A DNA stretch of 48,442 nt from JAZRYE01 sp045600585 (lineage in GTDB: Bacteria > Bacillota_I > Bacilli_A > RFN20 > CAG-826), in contig JAZRYE010000034.1 in NCBI GenBank assembly GCA_045600585.1, forward strand, positions 1-48,442, written 5' to 3'. The translations under genes were made by a program, and so were the position numbers. The notes beneath the pieces are model-generated. The model was not told the origin of the DNA. It did not search any database and saw nothing but the letters and a program-made list of their open reading frames with translations. Position 1 is the stretch's first letter. The number at the start of each line of letters is the position of its first letter. Shown here piece by piece: positions 15,747 through 24,822 of the stretch.

Positions 15747-17777
15747 TTACTTAGTAATTGAGATTTTTGCAACACCACTAGAAATAGAATTGATTTTAAT
15801 TGTAAATGGGAACAATTCTCCATTATTTAATTTTGTTCCATTAACAAATTGTTTGCTAAATGTATTCAAATTAAATGAAGAGCCTGCACCAAACATGTTT
15901 CCACTACTTAAATAATCATTCGCCTTATAGTTTGCACTAGAACTTCTTCTGATTAATTGCAAGAAATTATAGTCGTAATATTCTTCACCTAGAGGTGACA
16001 TACGTTCCTCGCATCCTTCAGCAAAGCATGTATTCGTCATAGCTGTTTCAACTTTGCCATCGAGTGGATTTGAAGTTATGTGATAAGTTTTATAAGAAAT
16101 TAATCTTGCATCGACATGCCAAATTCTTGCTTTAGCTTCCATTGGTCCTTGAGGATATGCACTATTATATTTATATTGGGAATCGAATTTATTAAGACCA
16201 GTAGGTGAATATAATTCAACTAAAATGTATTCATCAAATGGAGAATTGCTAAATCCAGAATTATCAACAAGAAGCAAGTCGCCTGTTTCTTGGAATGATC
16301 CTATTTCATATTCACCCTCACTTGTAGCAACAATAGGATCGACCCAGCCTAATGCCATTACTGAGAATGGGTCATGACCTCCAACGTTATAATCTTGCAT
16401 AGAGAATCCACCAGCAGGTTTTGTTTGTTTTGAATAATCATAATAATCACTTAGTCCAAGAACATGGCCCATTTCATGGATGTATGTATGAGCATCAATA
16501 GTACAATGTGATGTATCACCATTATGATAACTTGGAGATATAGTATTTCCAGTTCCATACATAAAGTCATAACTTGCCCAGAAGAAAACATTTGGTCCAG
16601 GATTTGTCACGTTCTTTAATGATGTATTTTGGATCCAATAACAATAAGCCCATAAATTATCATATGAATCATTATTTAAGACATCAAAATCAGGATAAGC
16701 ATAAATAACCATAACTCCATCTAGATATCCGTCTTTATCAAAATCGTAATCTGAACGTTTTTCACTTGGATTATTGGTAAAATACCAATCGGTTATAGTT
16801 TTAACTAAAGTATTAGTTTTTGATGTATTTGAATAATAAGCAGCATTGTTGGAGCATTCATACCAAGAAGAAACTTTACCTTGAATGTTTAATTTGCCAC
16901 GTGATTCTTCATAAAAATATGAAGATACACTATGCCATCCCGTTTCTTCTTTAGTTCCAAAATAAGCTTTTTCGATATCATTTCTCAAAGTTTCCTTTTT
17001 TGAAGATGAGATATAAGTACTAGAATCATTAAACCAAACTGGGATTACAAGAATATTCGGTTCTCCTATAGAAGGCAATGCACTAATAGAATAATAATTA
17101 TTTTTAACTACATCTTTGTATGTATAATCTAATTTAATTTTTCCGTCTGAACTAGTGACAGTTACAGAACATGTAGCATAAACAGTTGATTTTGCAATAG
17201 AAGTAGCTGTTATCTTAGCATTACCTTTGGCAATAGCGGTAATTACACCATTTTCAACTGTAGCAATCGACTCATTTGATGAAGACCATTTCACATTTTT
17301 ATTATCTGCAGCGTCAGGCAAAACAGTCCACGTTAAAGTATGAGTGCTTCCAATATTTAAATAGACTGATTCATCACTTAATTGAATTGAAGAAGGTTTT
17401 ATAGTTGGGACTTCATTAACTCGAATAGTACATGAAGCTGAAACATTTTTATTTGCAACAGGTGTAACTGTAATTGTTGTTGTTCCAGCTGAAACGGCTG
17501 TAATAACACCATTATTTACAGTAGCTATTGATGTGTTTTTAGATGCCCAAGTAACATCTTTGTTAATTGTGGTATTTGGAGAAATTGTATATGTAAGTTC
17601 AAAAGTTTCTCCAATTTCTAATGTTAAGGAGGTTTTATTTAAAGAAATAGATTTTGGTTTATCATCTTCAACTATTGAAGATTCATGGCTTGTATCATAT
17701 TCTGGAAAAGAAAAACTACAAGAAGATAAAAATAATGTTGATAAACAAATCGATAGTATTTTTGTAAATTTATTCAT
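15747..17777 (-). CDS. Secreted M6-family metalloprotease lipoprotein with two BIG2 domains
   Basis: The start is taken at ATG 17777 with GGAGG upstream; earlier codons in the frame lack a site. The protein has 676 residues: a lipoprotein signal (LFLSSC, C20), two bacterial Ig-like BIG2 domains (about 40-205), then a catalytic domain with the gluzincin motif H434-E-M-G-H438 followed by GLSDYYD, as in immune inhibitor A/M6 proteases. The Ig-like domains probably hold the enzyme off the membrane or bind a surface ligand. Followed directly by pepC. Confidence 0.88.
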   Translation of the reverse strand: MNKFTKILSICLSTLFLSSCSFSFPEYDTSHESSIVEDDKPKSISLNKTSLTLEIGETFELTYTISPNTTINKDVTWASKNTSIATVNNGVITAVSAGTTTITVTPVANKNVSASCTIRVNEVPTIKPSSIQLSDESVYLNIGSTHTLTWTVLPDAADNKNVKWSSSNESIATVENGVITAIAKGNAKITATSIAKSTVYATCSVTVTSSDGKIKLDYTYKDVVKNNYYSISALPSIGEPNILVIPVWFNDSSTYISSSKKETLRNDIEKAYFGTKEETGWHSVSSYFYEESRGKLNIQGKVSSWYECSNNAAYYSNTSKTNTLVKTITDWYFTNNPSEKRSDYDFDKDGYLDGVMVIYAYPDFDVLNNDSYDNLWAYCYWIQNTSLKNVTNPGPNVFFWASYDFMYGTGNTISPSYHNGDTSHCTIDAHTYIHEMGHVLGLSDYYDYSKQTKPAGGFSMQDYNVGGHDPFSVMALGWVDPIVATSEGEYEIGSFQETGDLLLVDNSGFSNSPFDEYILVELYSPTGLNKFDSQYKYNSAYPQGPMEAKARIWHVDARLISYKTYHITSNPLDGKVETAMTNTCFAEGCEERMSPLGEEYYDYNFLQLIRRSSSANYKANDYLSSGNMFGAGSSFNLNTFSKQFVNGTKLNNGELFPFTIKINSISSGVAKISITK

Positions 17778-17840
17778 ACTAAACCTCCAAGTCATCTATA
17801 ACTTGAATAATATTATATTTGGTTTGTGATAATTAATAAA

Positions 17841-17870
17841 TTAAAAAAGAGGCTTTTATAAAACCTCTTT
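17841..17870 (-). terminator. Intrinsic terminator after the thioesterase gene
   Basis: AAAGAGG/CCTCTTT (17846-17852 and 17864-17870) with an 11-nt loop, followed on the minus strand by TTTTTTAA. It overlaps the stop codon of the thioesterase gene. Confidence 0.75.
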
Positions 17871-18585
17871 ATCGATTTTCAAATTTAATTTGAGATGTAA
17901 ATGAAGGTAAACCTTCAATACTTCCAAAGACATAATTCAATTCATTATTCGAATCAATCTGAATATTTACTGTATTATCTTCGGAAATTTCTTTTTCAAA
18001 ATTAATTATTAACTCAACAATTCTTTTGTTCTTATAAATATCAGGCGAAAACGCATCGACGATGTACTCGATATATTTTGTATTGTTTAAATGTCCATTT
18101 AAATCAGTTTCAGAGTATCGAACTTTTCTATTTTCAATTGATGAACATTCATAATATTTAACCTTCTCAGGCATATCAAGTTCATCTTTCATATGCTCAC
18201 TCGGCAATTCTTTTTTATGAAACGGATCAAAAGAAATTTTGCGAGTTTTTAAATCCATTACAGCCCATAAAGAAGAACATCTTCCTAATACTTCTCCATT
18301 TAAAGATTCGATTACAAAATATCTAGGAAAGATGAAAAATTTATTATCTCCAGGATACGTTTTGATAATGATTGTTTCTTCATATTTAGGATAGCGATAC
18401 ATAACTACTTTCATACGTGAAATAATCCACGCCAACCCGGCATCAAGAGTTAAAGATTTTCCAATTCCTAAAAGTTCAGCGTGCTCAGTTGCAGCATCTT
18501 GAAAAAATCTAAACAAAGAAGAAAGTTTAGCTTCTTGATATCTATCAGCGTCAGATGAACTAATGAAAAATTTCTTTTCAAGCAT
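17869..18585 (-). CDS. Acyl-ACP thioesterase
   Basis: The start is set at ATG 18585, one base after the stop of the upstream gene, with AAGGA 12 bp before it. The frame extends further upstream but only inside the neighbouring gene. 238 residues with two hotdog repeats. The first has LFRFFQDAATEHAELLG and the second has the catalytic-type DLNGHLNNTKYIEY motif (Asn/His) of FatA/FatB-like bacterial thioesterases. The enzyme releases free fatty acids from acyl-ACP in the cytosol. Coupled to the phosphatase-SGNH hydrolase gene, which might act on lipids. Confidence 0.88.
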   Translation of the reverse strand: MLEKKFFISSSDADRYQEAKLSSLFRFFQDAATEHAELLGIGKSLTLDAGLAWIISRMKVVMYRYPKYEETIIIKTYPGDNKFFIFPRYFVIESLNGEVLGRCSSLWAVMDLKTRKISFDPFHKKELPSEHMKDELDMPEKVKYYECSSIENRKVRYSETDLNGHLNNTKYIEYIVDAFSPDIYKNKRIVELIINFEKEISEDNTVNIQIDSNNELNYVFGSIEGLPSFTSQIKFENR

Positions 18586-18586
18586 T

Positions 18587-19804
18587 TTATAAAATTTCCT
18601 TAATAACTTTTGCAACTTGCTTTGCAATAATTTCTTTTCCAGTTGCAGATAGATGAATTTTATCTTCGCAAATAAAAGTTTTTTTATCGCTATTTACAAT
18701 TGAATTCAAATCATTAATAAGAATGCCTTTAGCGGTTAAAAGTTTAATTGCTTCTCTATTATATAATGCAATAGTTTCATTATTGTTCCACTTTGGATAA
18801 TCATCAGCAACTGGTGTTGTTGTAGCAAAGATAACATTAGGTGTGATTTTTAGTAAAACATCAGATATACGATCTAGATAATCTAAATAAACCGGTAATG
18901 GAGTGAATTCTCTACCATCGTCAAAAAATACTGAAATATCCCATAAACCATTATTCCAGTGAATGATATCTGCATCTTTAATATTTTCCATATAATCAAA
19001 TAGCATTCTGAATGTATAGCTTGTAAAACGGCAATTGTCTTCAGGCTGCCAAATTTCATAACCTTCATTTAAATATTTATTAATTACAGTTCCATAACCC
19101 AATTGTCTAATTGAATCACCTAATAAAACTACTTTTTTCATATAATTAGCTCCATATTTGAAATAATCAATGTATTCTCTTTTTAACTGATAAAAATCTA
19201 ATGTTTGTTTTGCTTTTAATTCACTTTTTGTAATGGAATAGACATACTTTGGAGCATTTTCAATGTAATCTTTAAATGCTTCGTTACTTTTTAAATAATC
19301 TTCAACAATTTCTTCCCAATCATAATTATGTTCTTTATAAATTTCTGCAGCTAAGATACCAGTTCTATCTTTACCAGTTGCACAGTGGAACAATATTGAT
19401 CCCTTAGAGTAGTCATAATTATTTATTAATTCTAATGTTTTTCTCAATTGTTCATGCACTGCTACATCTTTTGCCATCGCACGATAAGATTCAGATAATG
19501 GGAAATTTCCTTTGATAAATTCTTCATCATTATGTGCCATCTTATCTTTTACAAAATCAATTGTTGGAATATTTATATAATCTACACCATCGATTTTTGG
19601 ATCTGGTTTCTTTAAAATTTCGAAATCACATCTTAAATCTATTATCATAGATAAATGATATACTTCTTTGAGCTTTTTGATATCGCTTTCTGTCGCTTTA
19701 TATAAATCAGCAGATCGATATAACTTTCCACAAAGAATTTTATTAATAGATTTAGTATGTAATTCACCTAAATCACGAAAATTTTTAATTCCATCAAATT
19801 CCAT
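18587..19804 (-). CDS. Tyrosine-phosphatase-like domain fused to SGNH/GDSL hydrolase
   Basis: 405 residues in one frame. Residues 1-215 form a Tyr/Ser phosphatase of the Y_phosphatase3 (LipA-like) type: NFRDLGE near the N-terminus and the P-loop HCATGKDRTG with C141 and R147. Residues 222-405 are an SGNH hydrolase: GDS at 229-231, an N-x-G-type block in HWNNGLWD, and D/H in DKIHLSATG. The junction holds an ATG at 19141 (M222) with GGAG seven bases upstream, and a TAA in the +1 frame just before it. The fusion may therefore be recent, or the second domain may also be made separately. No signal peptide. Substrates unknown; the thioesterase downstream hints at acyl or lipid chemistry. Confidence 0.85.
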   Translation of the reverse strand: MEFDGIKNFRDLGELHTKSINKILCGKLYRSADLYKATESDIKKLKEVYHLSMIIDLRCDFEILKKPDPKIDGVDYINIPTIDFVKDKMAHNDEEFIKGNFPLSESYRAMAKDVAVHEQLRKTLELINNYDYSKGSILFHCATGKDRTGILAAEIYKEHNYDWEEIVEDYLKSNEAFKDYIENAPKYVYSITKSELKAKQTLDFYQLKREYIDYFKYGANYMKKVVLLGDSIRQLGYGTVINKYLNEGYEIWQPEDNCRFTSYTFRMLFDYMENIKDADIIHWNNGLWDISVFFDDGREFTPLPVYLDYLDRISDVLLKITPNVIFATTTPVADDYPKWNNNETIALYNREAIKLLTAKGILINDLNSIVNSDKKTFICEDKIHLSATGKEIIAKQVAKVIKEIL

Positions 19805-19896
19805 GTTTATATTTTATAATTTATAAGGATTATTTCTATTACATTTTTCACAAAAGCGTACAAATACAAGAAATTGATTATTTTTAAAAGAATAAA

Positions 19897-19967
19897 TTGA
19901 CTTTTATTTATAATAAGAATAAATTAATAACATAGCAAAGGCGCTAACGAGTTTTAGTGCCTTTTTT
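19897..19967 (+). promoter_or_regulatory. glnN promoter and short leader with intrinsic terminator (attenuator)
   Basis: TTGACT (19897-19902), a 17-bp spacer and TAAATT (19920-19925) would start RNA near 19932. Almost at once follows an 11-bp stem AAAGGCGCTAA (19937-19947)/TTAGTGCCTTT (19954-19964), one G-T pair, with a 6-nt loop and a T-run to 19967. There is no rightward gene before it, so the terminator sits between the glnN promoter and the glnN ribosome binding site (AAGGAGG 19978-19984). This implies regulated read-through. Confidence 0.7.
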
Positions 19968-19992
19968 AATTTAATTTAAGGAGGTTAGACTT

Positions 19993-22080
19993 ATGAGCGA
20001 AGTTCAAGAATTATTTGGATCATTAGTATTTGGAGATTCTGCAATGAAGCAATATCTTCCAAAAGATACCTATGAAGAACTCAAAAAGACAATTGAATTA
20101 GGCAAAGAATTAGACATCAATATTGCTAACATTGTCGCAAACGCCATGAAAGACTGGGCAGTAAGTAAAGGAGCAACGCATTTTACTCATTGGTTCCAAC
20201 CTATGACAGGTATAACTGCAGAAAAACATGATGGATTTATTTCCCCAACAGCTGAAGGAAAAGTTATCATGGTGTTTTCTGGTAAAGAATTAGTTAAAGG
20301 TGAGCCTGATGCTTCTTCATTCCCTAGCGGTGGCTTAAGAGCTACATTTGAAGCTAGAGGATACACAGCATGGGACCCAACAAGCTATGCTTTTATCAAA
20401 GATAATTGCTTATGTATTCCAACCGCATTCTGTTCTTATAAGGGTGAAGCACTTGATATGAAGACACCACTTTTAAGAAGTATGGCAGCTATTAATAAAC
20501 AAGCATTAAGAATATTAAAATTATTTGGAAATGAAAATGTTAAATCAGTAAGAACAACAATCGGTATCGAACAAGAATATTTCTTAATCGATGAGGCAGT
20601 ATTTAAAGCAAGAAAAGATTTAATTTTTACAGGTAGAACACTTTATGGTGCTAAGCCTCCAAAAGGTCAAGAACTTGATGACCACTATTTCGGTGCTATT
20701 AAACCAAGAGTCCAAGCTTTTATGAAAGAACTCAATGTCGAACTATGGAAACTCGGTATTTTAGCAAAAACAGAACACAATGAAGTTGCTCCTGCTCAAC
20801 ATGAATTAGCGCCAATTTATACAACAACAAATATTGCTGCTGATCACAATCAATTGACTATGGAATTAATGCAAAAAATTGCAAGAAAACATGGTATGGT
20901 TTGTTTGTTGCATGAAAAACCATTTGCTGGTGTCAATGGTTCAGGTAAACATAACAACTGGTCAATTTCTACAGATACAGGTATCAATTTATTAGAACCA
21001 GGTGATACTCCATTCGAAAACGCACAATTCTTAACATTCTTATCTGCTGTTATTAAAGCAGTTGATGAATATCAAGATTTATTAAGATTATCAGTTGCAA
21101 GCGCTTCTAATGACCATAGATTAGGCGCTAACGAAGCTCCACCAGCTGTTGTTTCTATGTTTGTCGGCGATCAATTAGATAGAGTATTAACTGCAATTGA
21201 AAACGATACTGCATATGATGAAAAGAAACCTGCAAAGATGAAAATCGGCGTTGATGTTCTTCCTAAGTTTAGAAAAGACGTCACTGATAGAAATAGAACT
21301 TCTCCATTCGCATTCACTGGAAATAAATTTGAATTCCGTATGTTAGGTTCAAGCGCATCTGTTAGTATGGCTAATGTTGTTCTAAATTCAATTGTTGCTG
21401 AAGAACTCAAACAATTTGCAGATAAATTAGAATGTTCTTCAAATTTCGAAGAAGAATTACATGATTTAATCAAAGATACAATTGTTAATCATAGAAGAAT
21501 CATCTTTAACGGAAATGGTTATAACGATGAATGGATTAAAGAAGCTGAAAGAAGAGGTTTATGTAACTTTAAAACTACACCAGATGTCCTTCCAGTTATG
21601 ATTAGTGAAAAGAATGTTAAATTATTTACTTCACATGGTATTTTCACTAAAGAAGAAGCTGAATCAAGATACGAAATCTCTTTAGAGAATTACAATAAAA
21701 TCATGCATATCGAAGCTTCTACTTTAATCGATTGCGTTGATACAGAAATTCTTCCTGCTACATCAAAAATGGTTAAGCACTTAACTGATGCAGCTATGGC
21801 AAAACAAGCATTTAAATTATCAACGGCATATGAATTAGATACAGCTAAAAAAGTATCAGAATATGAAGAAGAAATTTATAAAGGAATTAACGATCTCAAA
21901 AATGCATTAGCAGAAATCGAAACTATTAATATTAATAGCACCGCTTCTTATGCATATCGTGATACAATAATTCCATTAATGGAAAGGGTAAGAAAATATA
22001 TTGATTTAGTAGAGCCATTAACACCAGATAATTTCTGGGGTGCTCCAAAATATGAATCAATCTTATTTTCGGTGAAATAA
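19993..22080 (+). CDS. glnN: Glutamine synthetase type III
   Basis: 695 residues, the usual size of the GSIII class. Typical segments are THWFQPMTG, SSFPSGGLRATFEARGYTAWDP, GIEQEYFL with the metal-binding glutamates, HNEVAPAQHE, NGSGKHNNWS and DRNRTSPFAFTGNKFEFRM. It makes glutamine from glutamate, ammonia and ATP as a cytosolic dodecamer. It starts the rightward glnN-aminotransferase-guaA-pyrG run, whose last two members consume glutamine. A leader terminator suggests attenuation control, perhaps through the ANTAR protein encoded at 29173. Confidence 0.96.
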   Translation: MSEVQELFGSLVFGDSAMKQYLPKDTYEELKKTIELGKELDINIANIVANAMKDWAVSKGATHFTHWFQPMTGITAEKHDGFISPTAEGKVIMVFSGKELVKGEPDASSFPSGGLRATFEARGYTAWDPTSYAFIKDNCLCIPTAFCSYKGEALDMKTPLLRSMAAINKQALRILKLFGNENVKSVRTTIGIEQEYFLIDEAVFKARKDLIFTGRTLYGAKPPKGQELDDHYFGAIKPRVQAFMKELNVELWKLGILAKTEHNEVAPAQHELAPIYTTTNIAADHNQLTMELMQKIARKHGMVCLLHEKPFAGVNGSGKHNNWSISTDTGINLLEPGDTPFENAQFLTFLSAVIKAVDEYQDLLRLSVASASNDHRLGANEAPPAVVSMFVGDQLDRVLTAIENDTAYDEKKPAKMKIGVDVLPKFRKDVTDRNRTSPFAFTGNKFEFRMLGSSASVSMANVVLNSIVAEELKQFADKLECSSNFEEELHDLIKDTIVNHRRIIFNGNGYNDEWIKEAERRGLCNFKTTPDVLPVMISEKNVKLFTSHGIFTKEEAESRYEISLENYNKIMHIEASTLIDCVDTEILPATSKMVKHLTDAAMAKQAFKLSTAYELDTAKKVSEYEEEIYKGINDLKNALAEIETININSTASYAYRDTIIPLMERVRKYIDLVEPLTPDNFWGAPKYESILFSVK

Positions 22081-22081
22081 A

Positions 22082-23272
22082 ATGGGCAAATTAAGCAAAG
22101 ACGCATTTGCAGCATCATCAAGCGATTTAGCATTTAGACTAGCTAAAGAAGCAAATTTAAGAAAGGCAAGAGGTGAAAACGTCATCGATTGCACTTTAGG
22201 TATGCTCTTTGGTCAAGATGGTCATTTAGCAAATTTCGACGCTGTAAATAAATCCCTTGGAAATTCATTAGGCGAACAAAGCGCTAAATACGGCACAATT
22301 TGCGGAGGTATTCCATACGCAAATTCAGTTGAAAGATGGGTTTTAGAAAAATACCACGATTCAATTAAAGAAAATTATTCCGTATGCACAACTGCTACTC
22401 CAGGCGGTACAGGCGCTTTATTCTTAGCAATTAGAAACTATTTAGATAAAGAGCAAAAATTATTACTTCCTTCATTAGGTTGGGCAAATTATGAATCTAT
22501 TTGTAAATCAGTAAATAGAGGATATAGCTATTACAATTTATTTAATGGGGAAGAATTTGATATTGATTCATTCTTATTTGAAGTAAACAAATCAGTAGAA
22601 GAAACAGGAAGAGCAATGGCGTTAATTAATGATCCATGCCACAACCCTACTGGTTATTGCTTAAGCAAAGAAGAATGGATAAAAGTAATCAAAGGTCTTG
22701 AAGAGATCAATAAAAAAGGCGAAGTTATTCTTCTTTTAGATATTGCATATATCGATTATGCTCCAAGTGATATTAGTAGAATTTATTTCGAATTAATAAA
22801 TGAAATGAGAGTAACTTATATGACTCTAGTCGCATTCTCAGCAAGTAAAACATTATCCATTTATGGATATAGATGCGGAGCAATCATGGCAATTGATAAG
22901 CAAGTAGAAGTTATTGATGAGTTCTATAACGGTATGAAATGTTTATCAAGAGCAACATGGAGTAATGCAAATCACTTTATTATTAATGCCTTCACCGACA
23001 TTATGAGCGATAAAGAAAGAGTCGATTCTTTAAGAAAGCAAATTGAAGAATATCAGGAAATATTAAAAGAACGTAAAGAATACGCATTGAAAACAATTGT
23101 AAAACCTGGCGACAAAGTATTGCCTTATAAGCATGGTTTCTTTATCACAATAGAAAAAGAAAATGCAATGGAATATGCAGCCAAGTTGCAAGAGCAAAAT
23201 ATTTTCATCCTTCCTATGAAGAATAAATATTTAAGAATTGCAATTTGTTCAATGAATATAACGGAGAAATAA
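22082..23272 (+). CDS. PLP-dependent aminotransferase, class I fold (aspartate/aromatic type)
   Basis: 396 residues. Fold type I features are TPGGTGALF for phosphate binding, NDPCHNPTGY for the aspartate-aminotransferase loop, DIAYIDYA, and the PLP lysine K256 in SASKTLSIYGYRCG. The pattern is closest to aspartate/aromatic aminotransferases (TyrB/AspC). Starts one base after the glnN stop and ends one base before guaA, so it is firmly in this operon. Likely role: moving amino groups between glutamate and an oxo acid, possibly supplying aspartate or glutamate for nucleotide synthesis. Exact substrate not determined. Confidence 0.85.
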   Translation: MGKLSKDAFAASSSDLAFRLAKEANLRKARGENVIDCTLGMLFGQDGHLANFDAVNKSLGNSLGEQSAKYGTICGGIPYANSVERWVLEKYHDSIKENYSVCTTATPGGTGALFLAIRNYLDKEQKLLLPSLGWANYESICKSVNRGYSYYNLFNGEEFDIDSFLFEVNKSVEETGRAMALINDPCHNPTGYCLSKEEWIKVIKGLEEINKKGEVILLLDIAYIDYAPSDISRIYFELINEMRVTYMTLVAFSASKTLSIYGYRCGAIMAIDKQVEVIDEFYNGMKCLSRATWSNANHFIINAFTDIMSDKERVDSLRKQIEEYQEILKERKEYALKTIVKPGDKVLPYKHGFFITIEKENAMEYAAKLQEQNIFILPMKNKYLRIAICSMNITEK

Positions 23273-23273
23273 T

Positions 23274-24809
23274 ATGGATAAAGTATTAGTTTTAGATTTT
23301 GGTGGTCAATATGACCAATTGATTGCACGACGCATTCGTGACATGAAAGTATATGCAGAAATTGCATATTGCGACAAGATTACTCCTGATGAAATCTTAG
23401 CAAAAGGCTATAAGGGCATCGTTTTAACAGGTGGTCCAAATAGCGTTTATGATCCTGCTTCCCCACATTATGATAAGAAATTATTAGAATTAGGGATTCC
23501 TGTTTTAGGAATTTGTTATGGACATCAATTATTAGCTTATTTAGCTGAAGGCGTTATCGCTTCTGCTGGTAAAGCCGGAGAATATGGCAAAATCAATTTA
23601 TACGTTGATAATACTAATGTATTATTCTCTGATGTTCCTGAATCATCAATTTGTTGGATGAGCCACAGAGATAGCGTTATTGAACTTCCAAAAGGATTTA
23701 AAGTAATTGCTCATACTGATAACTGTGGTATTGCAGCTTATACAGATTCAACAAGAAATTTATTTGGTGTTCAATTCCATCCTGAAGTTACTCATTCAGA
23801 ATACGGTAATAAAGTTTTAAGCAATTTTATTTTCAATGTTTGTAAATGTAATGGCGATTGGGAAATGGATGATTTCATTGCTTCCAAAATTGCTGAATAC
23901 AAAAGAGATTTAAAAGGTAAAAAAGTTCTTTTAGCTTTATCAGGAGGCGTAGATAGTTCTGTTGCCGCTGTATTAATGCATAAAGCTATTGGCGATTCTC
24001 TTCAATGTGTTTTCGTCGATCATGGTTTATTAAGAAAAGACGAAGGCGACCAAGTTGAAGAAATATTCAAAAATCAATTTGGAATGAACTTCATGAGAGT
24101 CAACGCAGAAGATAGATTTTTAGAAAAGCTTAAAGGTGTCTCTGAGCCAGAAAAGAAGAGAAAAATTATCGGCGAAGAATTCATTAGAGTATTCGAAGAT
24201 GTCGGTAAGGAACTTGGAAAAATGGATTATTTATGCCAAGGCACTATTTATCCTGATGTTGTTGAATCAGGTAAAGGAAATGGTCATACAATTAAATCAC
24301 ACCATAATGTAGGTGGATTACCAAGCGTTATTGATTTTGATGGAATTATTGAACCATTAAGAGATTTATTTAAAGATGAAGTTAGAAAAGTTGGTATTAA
24401 ATTAGGTATTCCATATGATTTAGTATGGAGACAACCATTCCCTGGACCTGGCTTAGCTGTTAGAGTTCTCGGTGATATCACTAAAGAAAAATTAGATATA
24501 TTAAAAGATGCAGATGCAATTTTTAGAGAAGAAATTGCTAAAGCAAAATTAGAAAGATGTCCAAACCAATACTTTGCTGTTTTAACTAATGCTAAAACTG
24601 TTGGTGTTGTTGGTGATGCTAGAGCATATGGATATACAATTGCTTTAAGAGCAGTATGTACAGATGACTTCATGACAGCAGATTGGACTAGACTTCCATA
24701 TGATTTACTTGAAGTTGTTTCTTCAAGAATTGCAAACGAAGTTAAGAATGTAAACAGAATTTGTTACGACATAACAAGTAAACCACCAAGCACAATTGAG
24801 TGGGAATAA
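23274..24809 (+). CDS. guaA: GMP synthase (glutamine-hydrolysing)
   Basis: 511 residues, full length. The glutamine amidotransferase domain (1-190) has GICYGHQ with the nucleophile Cys and FHPEVTHS with the catalytic His. The ATP pyrophosphatase domain has the P-loop LSGGVDSSV, and the C-terminal dimerisation domain ends SKPPSTIEWE as in GuaA. Converts XMP to GMP using glutamine. Starts one base after the aminotransferase gene. Confidence 0.97.
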   Translation: MDKVLVLDFGGQYDQLIARRIRDMKVYAEIAYCDKITPDEILAKGYKGIVLTGGPNSVYDPASPHYDKKLLELGIPVLGICYGHQLLAYLAEGVIASAGKAGEYGKINLYVDNTNVLFSDVPESSICWMSHRDSVIELPKGFKVIAHTDNCGIAAYTDSTRNLFGVQFHPEVTHSEYGNKVLSNFIFNVCKCNGDWEMDDFIASKIAEYKRDLKGKKVLLALSGGVDSSVAAVLMHKAIGDSLQCVFVDHGLLRKDEGDQVEEIFKNQFGMNFMRVNAEDRFLEKLKGVSEPEKKRKIIGEEFIRVFEDVGKELGKMDYLCQGTIYPDVVESGKGNGHTIKSHHNVGGLPSVIDFDGIIEPLRDLFKDEVRKVGIKLGIPYDLVWRQPFPGPGLAVRVLGDITKEKLDILKDADAIFREEIAKAKLERCPNQYFAVLTNAKTVGVVGDARAYGYTIALRAVCTDDFMTADWTRLPYDLLEVVSSRIANEVKNVNRICYDITSKPPSTIEWE

Positions 24810-24822
24810 CAAGGAGATAATT

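Noticed and set aside
19932..19990. Classical paired ANTAR hexaloop target in the glnN leader
   Set aside because: Only one stem is present and its loop (CGAGTT) lacks A at position 1 and G at position 4.
24284..24673. 129-residue frame opposite guaA, and many similar frames opposite rimO, glnN, potA and htpG
   Set aside because: These are antisense shadows of strongly conserved genes, without ribosome binding sites or recognisable domains.
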